Origin: Dioscorea cayenensis subsp. rotundata
Taxonomy: Eukaryota > Streptophyta > Magnoliopsida > Dioscoreales > Dioscoreaceae
Assembly: GCF_009730915.1 (NCBI RefSeq)
Contig: NC_052481.1
Span: 2,914,001-2,978,000, forward strand
Direction: 5' to 3'
DNA: 64,000 nt
The stretch's first letter is position 1. Each line of letters starts with the position of its first letter. Positions 47,217-58,501 of this stretch are shown here, piece by piece. Both the position numbers and the translations under genes were made by a program. Below the pieces are notes generated by a model. The model was given only the letters and a program-made list of their open reading frames with translations, made no database searches and was not told the origin of the DNA.

Positions 47217-50044
47217 TGTAATACCCTGAACCTGTGATTAACTGTTGGAAAATATATTCAGGGTATTACTATAGTTGCAGTAAGATTTTTTTCTACGAGT
47301 AATATTGTTGAGAAACCCCAAGTGGACGTAACAAAGACTTAAGTGTAAAAAGTTTATAAAAAGATTTTTGGGTTAAAAGAGTAATAGAAAAAGGATTGAT
47401 ATAAAATATTTATGGAAACCAAGGACTGAAAAGGTAAGTTGAAGGGATCATATGGAAATATTGTGTTATACTTCAAGGACCATTGGATAATTTGAAAGGA
47501 TCTTTTGAGAATACTATTTTTATAATTCAGGGACCATTTGTGAGTTTTTTTCAGAGACTGTTTTTGTAAGGAATTATGTTTTGAGGGACTAAATGTAAAT
47601 TTCGGCTGAAAGTTAAATTTGGAGAAAAAAATCTAGAGCTTGAGTGTTGTTCATCTTCTTCTCCACCATTTTTTGCTACAAGAATCCCGAGGGTTAAAAA
47701 TGAAGAAATGGGAAGAAATTTGAGGTTTTAAGGAGAGGGACTTGGAGATCGTCTGGAGTGAGCTCACTGGGAGGGATGACTTTAGCGGTAGAAGCTTCCT
47801 TGTATTGTTTTTGGCATGTGATGTATGCATGTATATATATGTATTTATGGTTGGATTTGATGAAAATGTTGATGAATTTGAAGAAATATTAATGAGAATG
47901 ATGAGGGTGTTGTTTTGAGATGAAATTTGTGTCGAAAAAACCTCAGATTTAGTGATGAAATTGCTTTGGATTGGTGGAGTTGTCACGGATTCTATCAGTA
48001 AGCGCTATCAGTAGCAAACGAGATTAAAATTTGGTTTAGTTAATTAAATTGATGATTATGATGATTAAGGTGTTAATGATGATTGTTGGATTGAAATGGG
48101 TTGAAGTTAGTCCAATTGATTTGATTAGATTAAACCAAGTTGGAATTGATTTGGTTGAGTTGGGCTTGATCAAATCAAGTTGAGATGGACTTAGGGTTTG
48201 AATGAGAATTGGTGTGGTTGGGTTTAATTGAATTAATTTGGTCTAGGTTTGATCAAATCAAATTGAGTGTGGTTGGAATTGAATTGTTTGGTTAATTTGA
48301 GTTGGTTGAGATTGATTTGGGCTTGGTTTTGGATGTTGGGCTAAGGATTTTTGGCTGAACCAATTCAAGAAAATTTGGGTTCGGTTGAACCAAGTTGGTC
48401 CAGGAAATTTTGTATAAGAATTGGGTTGGTTCAATCTGGTTCAGTGAAATTGAGTTTGGTTCAGTGCAATTAAACTTGGTTCAGTGGAATTGATCTTGGT
48501 TCAAATTGGTTCAGCAGTGTTTAGCCTAAATTAAGTTAATTTAAGTGCAATTGGAGACCGATTTAACTATTCAAGGCCGAGTTTTAACCGATTGGAATAA
48601 GTGGGCCCAATTAGAGAGTCAATTACTGGTTTTTGTATTTTCTTTTGGGTTTCAATGTGATATTTATTTTTATTATATTATTCTGTTAGGTGTTGTTCAG
48701 GCTTAGGAGGGAGTTCCAGGTCTGGGAATTAACCCAAGGACACCAGGTGAGTTGGTAGTGGCTATTATTTTAAATAATTGATTAATTATTATTATTTTGA
48801 AATAACTGTTTAATGGCTAGTATTTTGGAAATAATTATTTAAGTATTTCATTTTATCATGTTTAATTTGCGTATAAGGTTAAAATATACGTATATTTACT
48901 TGCCGTTGATGTTCCTGACAATCGTATTGATACATCAGTTTGGTATAATTATACGTATTTGTGAATAGTGAAAATACATGTATATGTGATTTAATTATTC
49001 AATTCATGTATTTATTTTTGATGGTTATATATGCTTTGATTTGGAATGATTTGTGAAATCATGTGAGCATTTTAAAATGTTTTACCAACAATATTTGTGG
49101 AATTGGTTTTCATTCCTGGCATAGGAATGGTATTTTTGTATTTGGATTTTTACTCGATATTATGCATGTATCGTCATCGTGAATGTCCCGGATAAGGACC
49201 ATGTGATATGATTTATACGATTTGTATTGTCTCTGCATCTACATGTTGGTTTTGGATGGTGACGGCGGGCTAAGGCCCGACTCATCGCGAGAGTGGGTTC
49301 CCACGGGCCGACCTTTTAGAGGTGGCGTGGTGGACTCGGGTGTTGATTTGTCCGGATCGGGTGGGAGCGTAGAGCCCCGATTGGATGATACATCGGGATC
49401 CCGAGTCACCACACGGGACCCGGTGGGCCAACGCTCAAGGTTATGAAGACCTTGGCGGCTCCCAAACCCTAGTCGCGACGGCGGCTAAGTCGGGGAGAGT
49501 TTTTCGAGCTATGGATTTGAGAATGGTTTTATATTATCGCTATTTTGACATTGATTTATGATGAATTTATGTTTCAAAAGTTCTTTTAAAAAAATGTATT
49601 TTGCTAGAATTCTATTATTTTGGAAAAGTTGGAAAATTATTTAAGCAGTTGGTATTTATATACTTTATATACACTATATTTAAGTATTTGGAATTATTAA
49701 GCCACTACCGACCAACTGAATGTGCTGTAGCTGCAGGAGCAGGAACCTAGATTACCTGATCGGGTTTAGAACGAGTCAGGGTTCAGTCCAGGACTGCAGT
49801 GGGTCCCTCATTTCGTTCTTTCTTGTTATTGGTGTCATGACCTTGTAGCGGTTGTACCCTGCAAAATTAGAGTAATTATATTTATTGTATTTATGTATTT
49901 GAACCCTGTACTTGGTGAAAAAAATTATAAATTGTGATTTGTAGGTCCGCTTTTTGTTTAAAAAGCAGGTGTCGGGTTTCAGTTAAAAGGGAATTTTAAC
50001 TGATGGGTGCCACATTTACCTCGGTAGAAGGGGTGGGTGTGACA
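47217..50044. mobile_element. Solo LTR, 2828 bp, nested in the hAT
   Basis: It begins TGTAATACCCTGAACC and ends GGGTGTGACA, with a perfect 5-bp duplication, cccat, at 47212-47216 and 50045-50049. There is no gag-pol and no second LTR, so it is what remains after recombination between two LTRs. The size and TGTAATACCC..TGTGACA ends suggest a Ty3/gypsy, possibly chromovirus (Tekay-like), LTR; that assignment is inference. The ORF at 49222-49446 is in a GC-rich internal patch and has no known domain. Confidence 0.88.
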
Positions 50045-50049
50045 CCCAT

Positions 50050-50532
50050 GATTTAGAATTAAATTCAAAGGAAAAAAGTTGGCTATTAGTTAATTACATC
50101 TTAATGTCACATGCTCATACCATTTATATCAATTATAGAGAGATCATGCACTTAGGTCTTAAACCTTCTTTGGTGTCCAACATCATCAAATATAAAGTAT
50201 TGCATGTTGTATGCTATGATGTAATCCTTATGCTATAATATAAAAGGAAATAAAATAATTCAACCATACCTTACTTATGATTCTGCAGAAATTCAGAAAC
50301 ACAGACCCACAAAACTTGCAGAAACACAAATCAATAAATTCAGAAAATCTCATGCAGAAAAAACAGAATTGAATAAGCGGAGTGTTGTTTAATCTGCATT
50401 TTGACTAAATGTTTGCAAAAAGAGAATATAAAATACTAAATTTAGTCCTACACTAGGAAATGTTTCCATTCTAGAGTTAGAAAATCCACAAAAACTAACT
50501 TAAATATGTAGCACAGGAATGAAAAGTTTCAC
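50050..50532. other. hAT interior, no gene seen
   Basis: AT-rich filler between the solo LTR and the captured exon; no supported ORF. Confidence 0.45.
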
Positions 50533-50674
50533 CTGGTATAAATGGAAATTTTGGAGGCAAGAATGGTCGCACTATGCCTTTCTGAATTTTCCAATCAATT
50601 GGATTCAAAGTTGCAGCTTCCACTTTCAACAATATCTGATCTTTCTTAGGAGAAAGTATAGGAACCTCGACAAG
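50533..50674 (-). pseudogene. Captured quinone oxidoreductase exon
   Basis: On the minus strand a 142-bp exon reads LVEVPILSPKKDQILLKVEA then LNPIDWKIQKGIVRPFLPP and FPFIP. This is the N-terminal GroES-like part of the zinc-less MDR quinone oxidoreductases related to chloroplast envelope ceQORH (family pattern V.VP.P..DEVLLK.EA..LNP.DWK.QKG..RPFLP..FP.IPG). It is bounded by an acceptor (ttcaattcag) and a donor (ccag|gtgaaac), so it was copied as genomic DNA with intron borders rather than from mRNA. No NAD(P)H-binding domain follows, so it is a fragment. It lies inside the hAT element on the same strand as the transposase, upstream of it. Confidence 0.82.
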
Positions 50675-50719
50675 CTGAATTGAACACATTTTTTCAATAA
50701 ATAAAGCATCAATAAACAA

Positions 50720-51480
50720 TTTAAACTAATAAGTATTAAACAAATAACAAACTACCCATGTTTAAATTGTCATCACAGAGAGAAAGAAAGAAAGAAATAG
50801 CATCCCCACAAAGACCATTTATGCAACACAACAAACAATGACAATTAAATCTGGATCTAAAAGCACAGTGCTCATGTGGCCAACTAATTTTCACATAGAA
50901 GCAAGCTCTTAAGATTAAACAATAATCCTGAGTAAGATTAAAACAAAATTATAAAAAACGAAGCAGCAACACAAGCAAGATGTCATTTTGATCATAGAAA
51001 AAGAAAAGGCAAAAGTAGAGTTTCGATTACAAAAGTATACAAGCAAATGAAACACCAACAATCCATAATCCAATTAATAAACTTGAAAACTAATACAAAT
51101 GGAAGCATGAAAAAGATGAGCCATTTAACAATGTTTTAAGGTTGCAAACAAAATCCCTAACATCAACTCTCTAGCAAAATTTCTCACTCAAAAATTCATA
51201 CATTTCAATTCTCATCCAAGAATCATCAAAAGAAATACCCCCAAAATTCCACAATTGAGCACCTTGACAAATAATCCAATCTTAAAACAATCAAAAGAAG
51301 CAAAAAAAGCAAACAAGTGATGATTGTTCCTTTTCTCAAGAGTAACACAAGATTCAACCAAACAATATCACAATCGAAAAAAAATCAAGGTCTCAAAGGT
51401 ATCGAAAGCAAAACCCTTATTCGAGTAAAATCAAGCAAAAACAAACAAGATCCGAAGCATCAAAACCCAAGTATAGATCT
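50720..51480. other. hAT interior, no gene seen
   Basis: A-rich plus strand; could be intron or flank of the captured gene. No supported coding frame. Confidence 0.4.
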
Positions 51481-51900
51481 ATTGAGAAAAGGAAGAGGAT
51501 GAGAAGGGAGAGTACCTTGGGGCGCGTGGCCAGGAATTGCTAACAAGCAGGATGGATGACGAAGAAAGTCGAACGAAAAGGGTTTGATGAAAAGGTGAGA
51601 AGAACAGCTCTGGAGGCGGCGAGGCTGGGAGTTTTGCGATGCGTCAGGGCACGGGAGAGGCGAGGCTGGGAGTTCGGCGACACGTCAAGGCGAGAGCAGA
51701 GAAGATCTCTCTGTCTCTCTCTCTTCTCTCGCTCGCAGAGGAGAACGGAATGGTTTTTACCTGGATTTTTCTCTAGGGTTTCAAGATGGTGGCGGCGAGG
51801 GATGTGGTATGTCTGTATGTGGAGAGACGAGGGTGGGAGACGAGGGAGTGGGGACTGGGAGTTGTGAATGGATTTAGGGTTTTAAACTTTTAGATGATTT
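51481..51900 (-). other. GC-rich block of the hAT, possible leader exons
   Basis: On the minus strand it contains plausible splice donors (GCCCCAAG|GTACTC near 51515 and AATCCAG|GTAAAAA near 51759) and a gaaaccctaga leader-like motif. This suggests 5' untranslated exons of either the captured oxidoreductase or the transposase. The plus-strand ORF at 51556-51867 is an Arg-rich antisense of this pyrimidine-rich leader and is not supported as a gene. Confidence 0.4.
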
Positions 51901-52039
51901 TTTATAATTTCAACCGTTGGATCAAATGATCCAACGGTTAAGAAAAAATAATTAAAAAAAAATTGTTGTAATTTAAATTAATTTTTATTTTAATTTTAAA
52001 AACTAAAAATAAATTTAAAAACACAACCAATAATAATGA

Positions 52040-52113
52040 TAATTATTATATTATATATATATAATATATATAATATTATATATATTATATATATATTATA
52101 TATATATATATAT
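52040..52113. repeat. Palindromic AT repeat near the hAT right end
   Basis: A run of tata/atata words about 70 bp long, capable of forming hairpins, just inside the right subterminal repeats. Confidence 0.8.
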
Positions 52114-52298
52114 TCGAAATTCGAACCGAACTCGATCGAGCTGACTCTAGTTTGAGTTCAACTCGTTTATTGTTCGAGCTCAAATTTAAGTTTAAGTTCA
52201 GTTTGTTATTAAAATGATCGAATCGAACTCGAACCAATATCAAACTGAACTCGAGCTGCTCGCGAACAGTTTGATTATTTGCCAGCCCTAGTATGTTT

Positions 52299-52437
52299 AT
52301 GATATATATAATGATTATAAATTATAAATTAATATTTAATTATTTTATAAAATGAAGGGGAAAAAAAAACCAAAGGAACCTCATTTATCACTGCTCTTAG
52401 AACTCAATCTCATCTCAAGCTCGCTGAAGCTCCTTCA
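52299..52437 (+). promoter_or_regulatory. CLPR4: Remaining native 5' flank of CLPR4
   Basis: Only about 140 bp separate the hAT target duplication from the start codon. A TATA-like ttttataaaatg (about 52341-52352) lies roughly 90 bp before the ATG and could be the core promoter. The last 60 bp (ctcatttatcactgctc..gaagctccttca) look like a CT-rich plant leader. Everything farther upstream is transposon. Confidence 0.45.
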
Positions 52438-55400
52438 ATGGAGGTCTTTCTCTCCGCGCCTCGATGCTCTCTCGGAACTCTAATGCCCTCGCTCTCCTCC
52501 AAGCCCGGCAAGACCCGATTCTACAACGGAGCTCCATTCCGGACCTCTCTCACCAGCGACTTCGTCGCCCCTTTCGTCGGCGGCGGCGTTACCAGTGAGT
52601 TTTCTGGCCAGAAGATCCGTTCACTGTCCCTTCGGCCTTCCCCACCTGGCTCCCGTGGCAAGCGCAGCGTTGTCACTATGGTAACGTTTTCAACTGACTT
52701 TTAGGGTTGTGGATTGTTGAATTGATGTGTTTCTGATGGTTAGGGTTTTGTAGATGGACTGAATTTGTGTTTTTGAAATTATTATTGCATTTTCTTTGTG
52801 TTTCTGATGAGTTTCATTAAGGCTTTAGGTTTTGTAATCGAAGTGATTAGATTTAAGGTGATATGCTTTGGATTTTATGGTATTTTGGATGATAGGACTT
52901 CGGGGATATGAGATAGGCATGCTGCAATGTGTTCTTCAAGGAACGAAAGGAGAGAAATTTATTATATAAAACCATTGTTGATCTTGAATTAGAGTCTGAA
53001 AGAGAAAATAAGTAACTCAGCTTCATTGATTCTCTCTTGACAATTAAACAAAGTGATATTTTTCAAAAATGAAGTTTTTTGTGCTTCTGTGGAGGGTATT
53101 AGAATTTTATGGAGTAAAAATTGATTTCCAAAAGGACTATTTAATTCCTAACCCAGTTTTGTTGGATGTCTTAACATTTTTATTCTAGTTGTTGCCAAGC
53201 AATTTCAGAATTTTTTTTCCACAGTAATGTTGGTCATGAACTACATTTCTTTTTGGGTTTGGCTTGATTACCTTGTCTTATTAGTGATGTAAATAGTTGG
53301 TTGAAATAAAGCTTCGCTTGAGAACTATAATGTTGAAGCAGAATATTTTTTGTTGTATGAATTTTGAGGAACAAGTATTTTATTGTAGTAGCCTGCATTG
53401 CATCCTTCATAATCTTTTTCTTGCAATTATTTTCATTAACAGGTCATACCATTTTTGAGAGGAAATGCATGGGAACAACCGCCTCCAGATCTAGCATCTT
53501 ACTTGTATAAGAACAGGATTGTGTACTTGGGTATGTCCCTTGTGCCCTCAGTTACAGAGTTGATCCTAGCTGAGTTTCTTTATCTTCAGTATGAAGATGC
53601 AGAAAAGCCAATTTACTTGTACATAAATTCCACTGGCACGACCAAGGTTAGAATTCCCATTTGTTCTTTTGCGCTGTGTCACATATAATGGTTTCATTTC
53701 AAGAGTTGGTGGTCTTGAGACATTGTTCAATTTTCTCCTACTGGTAAGAATAGAAACATGAAATAATTTGATTTAAGATAACAAATTAGGGCACTCAAAC
53801 CAAGATTGTTACCAAAAAAAAAGAAGGATATATTTTGTCTTGTTGTGTCAGTGTTCTAGTTCTCATATGTAATTAGATTTTGATTATCAAAAACCTGCAA
53901 CATTACTGAGTCATTTTTGTGATTTTCTTTTGCCAACTTACTCCTTTTAGTGCTAAACTACCATCAACTGTCTTACAATAACTTTTTGAGTTGATGGTAT
54001 TTTTCGTATTAGAGTAATAGCAGGTTCTTAAAGCATATCACCATATGCTCCTCTTGTATAATTTGTGTTGTGAAAATTCAAAGGACTCAACAATGTGTTG
54101 AAGAGTAGTCGTAATGATTGCATTCTAAATATTAAATATCATTTAACATAAAGACTTATATATTCTTCTTGAATACTACCGCAGTATTGCCTATAATTCA
54201 TATAAATTCACATTAGTCCATTTCTTGGAGTGTGATATGTGCTTTATGTGGCCTATTCTATTCCATCAGTAGCTTTCCCCAAGGAGTTATTAGCCTTATT
54301 AATGATGTACAGTCACTTGATCTGTATTGCTGGTGTTGTTATTGGCATGTCCACCTTACTATGAAACTTTATGAAAGTTTTGATTTATTTTATGTATGTG
54401 CATGAGCTTGTGAAAGATATGTTTCCTTTCCTTCATTAGTTGCTGTCAAGATATGTTTCCGAGCACACTATACTACATCTTCTAATGAGTCATGACCTTT
54501 CTAGATTTAATATGTAGTCTTTTATTATCTCTTTCAGGGTGGAGAAAAGTTGGGTTATGAGACAGAGGCTTTTGCAATCTATGATGTCATGAGGCTAGTT
54601 TCTACCCATTTTCACGAGTTTTTGATTCTGAATGTGACTGTTACCACGGATGGCTATCTGTAAATAGAGATGCATCATGCCACTTCTCGGATCTTCCCTT
54701 TCCTTGATATTTCTGTCTAACTTGCATTTTTTGGAGAGGTTTTCTCGTATATTATAGGCAAACTGAGTTGGCCTAGCATAATTTGTCATCAGCATGTACT
54801 TGTAGCATTTCGTTCATGTTCCCCAAATATTCTTTTAAAAGTTGATTTATTCCTGTAATTCTTTGATATTTATATTGGGACACGAGTCTACTTTAAAGAT
54901 GAATAAATGATGTATGTTTATTTCCTAGTTGGTACATAAATGATAACTAACTATGGTTTTATCCCAAATTACAGATATGTTAAGCCCCCAATTTTCACAC
55001 TGTGTGTGGGCAATGCTTGGGGAGAAGCAGCTCTACTTTTGGCTGCTGGTGCTAAAGGAAATCGAGCGGCTCTTCCGTCATCCACCATTATGATTAAACA
55101 GGTGTATTTGCTTTTATACTCTTTAGTGTAAATTTTCAGGACCTAATGTTATATATTGCAGATCTTTCACAGTCAACGATAGGAGTTTACATACTGTTTC
55201 TTTTTTCCAATATGCAGCCAATTGCTAGATTCCAAGGACAAGCCACAGATGTGGATCTTGCAAGGAAAGAAATAAAAAATGTGAAGAATGAATTGGTAAG
55301 TACTTGTAAAAATTAATAATAAGTCTCATTCATGTAAGTTTTTCTAAATTTGATAAGAATTCATATCTCAATCCTATTATAGTAGCTAACCCATTGGCAT

Positions 55401-56062
55401 TTGCTAGGTTTCCCTATACTCAAAGCATATAGGAAAATCTAAGGAGCAGATTGAGGAAGACATCAGGCGACCAAAATACTTCAGTCCCAGTGAAGCAGTT
55501 GAATATGGTATCATTGATAAGGTATGCCTTAGACAAAGATTTACTCCCCCAAGGAAATTTTTAGCCTACACTAGGTGCATTGCACTAAAACCATTTGGAT
55601 ATGTGCCATGTAACAGTGACTTGGAAGATGAATGTTGTAGATGTATTTTAATTGTGACATGATGCTCTTCCAACAGTTTTGTGCAATGCACCTAGTACAA
55701 GCAAGACTTCTCTCCTGGCACCATACACATGGTTAGCATTATTTAGAGATAAAAGATATGGATCTCGATTTATGGCGAGTTGAAATCCCACATTTTTACA
55801 ATAAACCTAGATTTGCAGATGCAGCATCTTGGCCACATTTCTTTAATCAAATACTGAAACAAGGTTTAGATCTAGATTTAAAGTTACATGAGTTCCAAAT
55901 TCCTTCAGATCCTATAGGTCAGACACTATTTTAGTTTTTTCCGTACAAAAACTTCTAAATACTACTGACTAAACCCCTTGGTTTCTCCAGGTGCTGTACA
56001 ACGAAAGAGGCCGAGAAGATCGTAGTGTAGTGTCAGACCTTCGAAAAGCACAGCTTATATAA
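52438..56062 (+). CDS. CLPR4: Plastid Clp protease non-catalytic subunit ClpR4
   Basis: Seven exons: 52438-52680, 53443-53646, 54538-54593, 54975-55101, 55218-55295, 55408-55521, 55991-56062; 297 residues. Residues 1 to about 70 are Ser/Arg/Pro-rich, a plastid transit peptide. The Clp fold follows (RIVYLGMSLVPSVTELILAE, YLYINSTGT, YVKPPIFTLCVGNAW, GNRAALPSSTIMIKQP, YGIIDKV). The ClpP active-site Ser motif is replaced by GNAWGEAALLLAAG (about 180-193), and GGEKLGYETEA follows INSTGTTK where catalytic ClpP has INSPGG, so it is a ClpR. The long near-match to ClpR4 through KAQLI at the C-terminus supports that paralog. ClpR4 is a structural subunit of the ClpPR core in the chloroplast stroma and is essential in Arabidopsis. 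Intron 3 must use a GC donor (GAG|GCTAGT) to keep the frame. Confidence 0.93.
55570..55696. repeat. Small foldback MITE in CLPR4 intron 6
   Basis: The arms actaggtgcattgcac (55570-55585) and gtgcaatgcacctagt (55681-55696) are exact inverted complements, with further similarity inward (taaaacc / cagtttt). The element is about 127 bp, non-coding, with a possible TA duplication. The superfamily is unclear. Confidence 0.8.
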
Positions 56063-57873
56063 AGCTCAAAACAAGAGCCAGCCATGTGCCATGTCCAGAA
56101 TATAGGTAGAAGCCACATCTTCTGGTTAAATTATGGGAAAAAGAAAAGTTTAAATTTTAGTTAAACATATTTAATCATTTGGCTAATGTTTGTGGTCTTT
56201 AGTTTTGGGCTTTGCATGAATGATCCATCTCATTTTGGTGTGACAGCCATTTTCATTTTCCAGTTAGCAATGTACTTACAATTCATGCTTATTGAGCTCA
56301 GGCAAGTAGCCACTGGTAGTAAAGCTGTAAATTTGTGCTTTCATGTTGCAAGTTCACATTATTTCTTTTTTTTTTTCTGTTGTATTTTTCTTCATAATTA
56401 TGTTTTCTCTTTTCTTGGATTACTTGCAGAATAAATCTGTCAGATATAGACTTATAGCTCTTTATTTATTTATTTTTCCTGTATAATTTATCTATGATAA
56501 TAATTTCTTGTTAGAAAGTTAATATATTTAGGTCATATATGCATGTATGAACCAACTTACAAGCATGGCTGAACAGAATTATCCTTGTAAAATTAGAAGA
56601 GATTTTATTTTATTTTCATTTTCTCGGTTAGTGTGTGGTGCATGAACAATATCAAATCATATAAATTTTTTCATCTAGAAGAGTTGGTATTCAATTTCTT
56701 TCCAAGGTTTGGTATTTAATTTGATTAAAAAAAAATTTCATATGTTTTAATGGATTTTCTTTTTCAAGAAAAGTTAATATAATTTTCAAGATGTCTGAGA
56801 TTTTTTGGGAATTATCCTGTCTTTATTTGTGTATTTATGGCTTTAATTTCTATTTGACCTCTGTTAGGGGGAAGTTGTCAACATTGGTATATGACCGATA
56901 TCAAATTCATTAAATTATCATACTTTATAATTAAAAAATAGAAATAAGAGTCATAATTTTGTATTTTTAAATTCACAAAAAAATTGCATGCAATATTGGT
57001 TTTATTTTCAAGGTTTTTTTGTTTAATGATTTTAATAGTTTTTGTTAATTTTATACTTAATAGCTGAGTAATTTGATAAGAAGGGGGGTGTGTGTGTGTA
57101 TATATATATTAGTTTTTATAGGCATTCATTTTTGAGATTAAATAGATAATAAGAACTATTTCCATATAACTATAAATAAAAGACACATAAAATATTTTAT
57201 AAAAAATATGGGTATTTTCATATAACTCTCCACTTTGAGATATTATTGTGATGTAATACTATTTTTATTAATTATTAGCATGAACCTCCTGAATTATCCA
57301 CTTTTATGGCAATTTTCAAATAACTCAATGTTAGTCTTGTGCTACCATCAAAGAATATTATGGAAATATCTGTCACTGTTTAATTAATTTATGAATTATA
57401 ATTATTTTAAATGAATAATCTACTATTTTTTTAAAATATATATAATGAAAAATGGAAAATTTAAAAAAAAATTTAAAATATAAAATTATTATAATATTAT
57501 TAAATAGTGAGCCTATTTCCATCATTTAATGCAAATATTTAATAGAGGAAATTGTTAACAACCAAAAATGATAATATGAGTTTTTTTAAATAAATATCAT
57601 ATATTGTGGTTGTTAAATAAAAATAAATATATAAAGCAATGGCATATATAAAAAAAATCTCAAAATATATATAAAAAAACACATTTAAATTCTGTACATC
57701 CAAAGTCTTTGTTTGAAAATAAATAAATAAAAAGAATAGTAATATTTTAAATTTATCATATTGTTCTTGACTTTATCATATCATTCTTTGAGAGTGGATT
57801 TCCATTTAAAAAAATGATATCAAAGCTTGTTTGAGGGCATAAGAGGTGTGGGGACTAAATTGCCCTAGGGAAC
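56063..57873. other. 3' flank of CLPR4 and intergenic region
   Basis: The 3' UTR lies in the first few hundred bases; an exact polyadenylation site could not be fixed. The rest is AT-rich with a (GT)n(AT)n run at about 57087-57109. No supported ORF. Confidence 0.5.
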
Positions 57874-58217
57874 TAGGAATGGCAACGGGTTGGGTCGGGC
57901 CGGGTGCGGGTATACCATACCCGTACCCGTACCCGATACCCCACTAATATACCCGAACCCGAACCCGAACCCGACGGGTTTTAAAAACCCAAACCCACAC
58001 CCGCACCCGACGGGTAATTGGGTACCCACGGGTATACCCACCCACGCCCCAATATTAAAAAAATTAATAAAAAATATATTATTTTTATAAAAAAAATAAC
58101 TTAAAAGTAATTATAATTTTTTATAAAATAAAATAAAATAAAATTATTATATAATTACAAGACCAAACAAAGAGGAAAAATAAAAAACCCTAAATTGTGA
58201 AGTTGTAGAACATATTA

Positions 58218-58274
<57 letters not shown>

Positions 58275-58493
58275 TATATTATATAAATATTTTAGTAATT
58301 TTAATTTCGGGTCGGGTACGGGCTCGGGTACGGGTCGAGTATTAGAATTCCCATATCCGCACCCGCACCCGTTTCATACAAGTCGGGTTTTACCCGAACC
58401 CAACCCGAAACCCGGTCAAATCGGGTTTTACCCGTCAAACTCGAATCGGGTCGGGTCAGGTTGGGTCGGGTATGGGTATTATTGTCATCACCA
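57874..58493. mobile_element. hAT-type non-autonomous element, 620 bp
   Basis: It is flanked by a perfect 8-bp duplication, tagggaac (57866-57873 and 58494-58501). The ends TAGGAATGGCAA and (complement) TGGTGATGACAA are imperfect hAT-like TIRs. Subterminal GC-rich arrays of gggtacgggt/acccgtaccc words occur at both ends in mirrored orientation. The centre holds a (TA)n run (58217-58277). No transposase; apparent proline-rich ORFs are translations of the acccg words. Confidence 0.88.
58217..58277. repeat. (TA)n microsatellite inside the hAT MITE
   Basis: About 30 TA units with one tgtatatata interruption. Confidence 0.9.
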
Positions 58494-58501
58494 TAGGGAA
58501 C

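Larger units (their letters stand above)
44070..52290. mobile_element. hAT transposon with broken transposase, 8221 bp
   Basis: The left end TAGGCCTGGCAA and right end TTGCCAGCCCTA (complement TAGGGCTGGCAA) are hAT-type TIRs with 11 of 12 matches. A perfect 8-bp duplication, gtatgttt, flanks it at 44062-44069 and 52291-52298. Inside the ends are multiple gttcgagttcggtt-type subterminal repeats (44080-44245, 52110-52270). Contents: minus-strand transposase pseudogene (44960-47012), a nested 2.8-kb solo LTR (47217-50044), a captured quinone-oxidoreductase exon (50533-50674, -) and a GC-rich block (51480-51900). Without the solo LTR the element is about 5.4 kb, larger than typical plant hATs (3-4 kb), as expected with captured DNA. 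Confidence 0.95.

Noticed and set aside
49222..49446. 74-residue ORF in a GC-rich patch
   Set aside because: It lies within the solo LTR, with no recognisable domain.
51556..51867. 103-residue Arg-rich plus-strand ORF
   Set aside because: Antisense of a pyrimidine-rich leader-like block within the hAT element; compositional.
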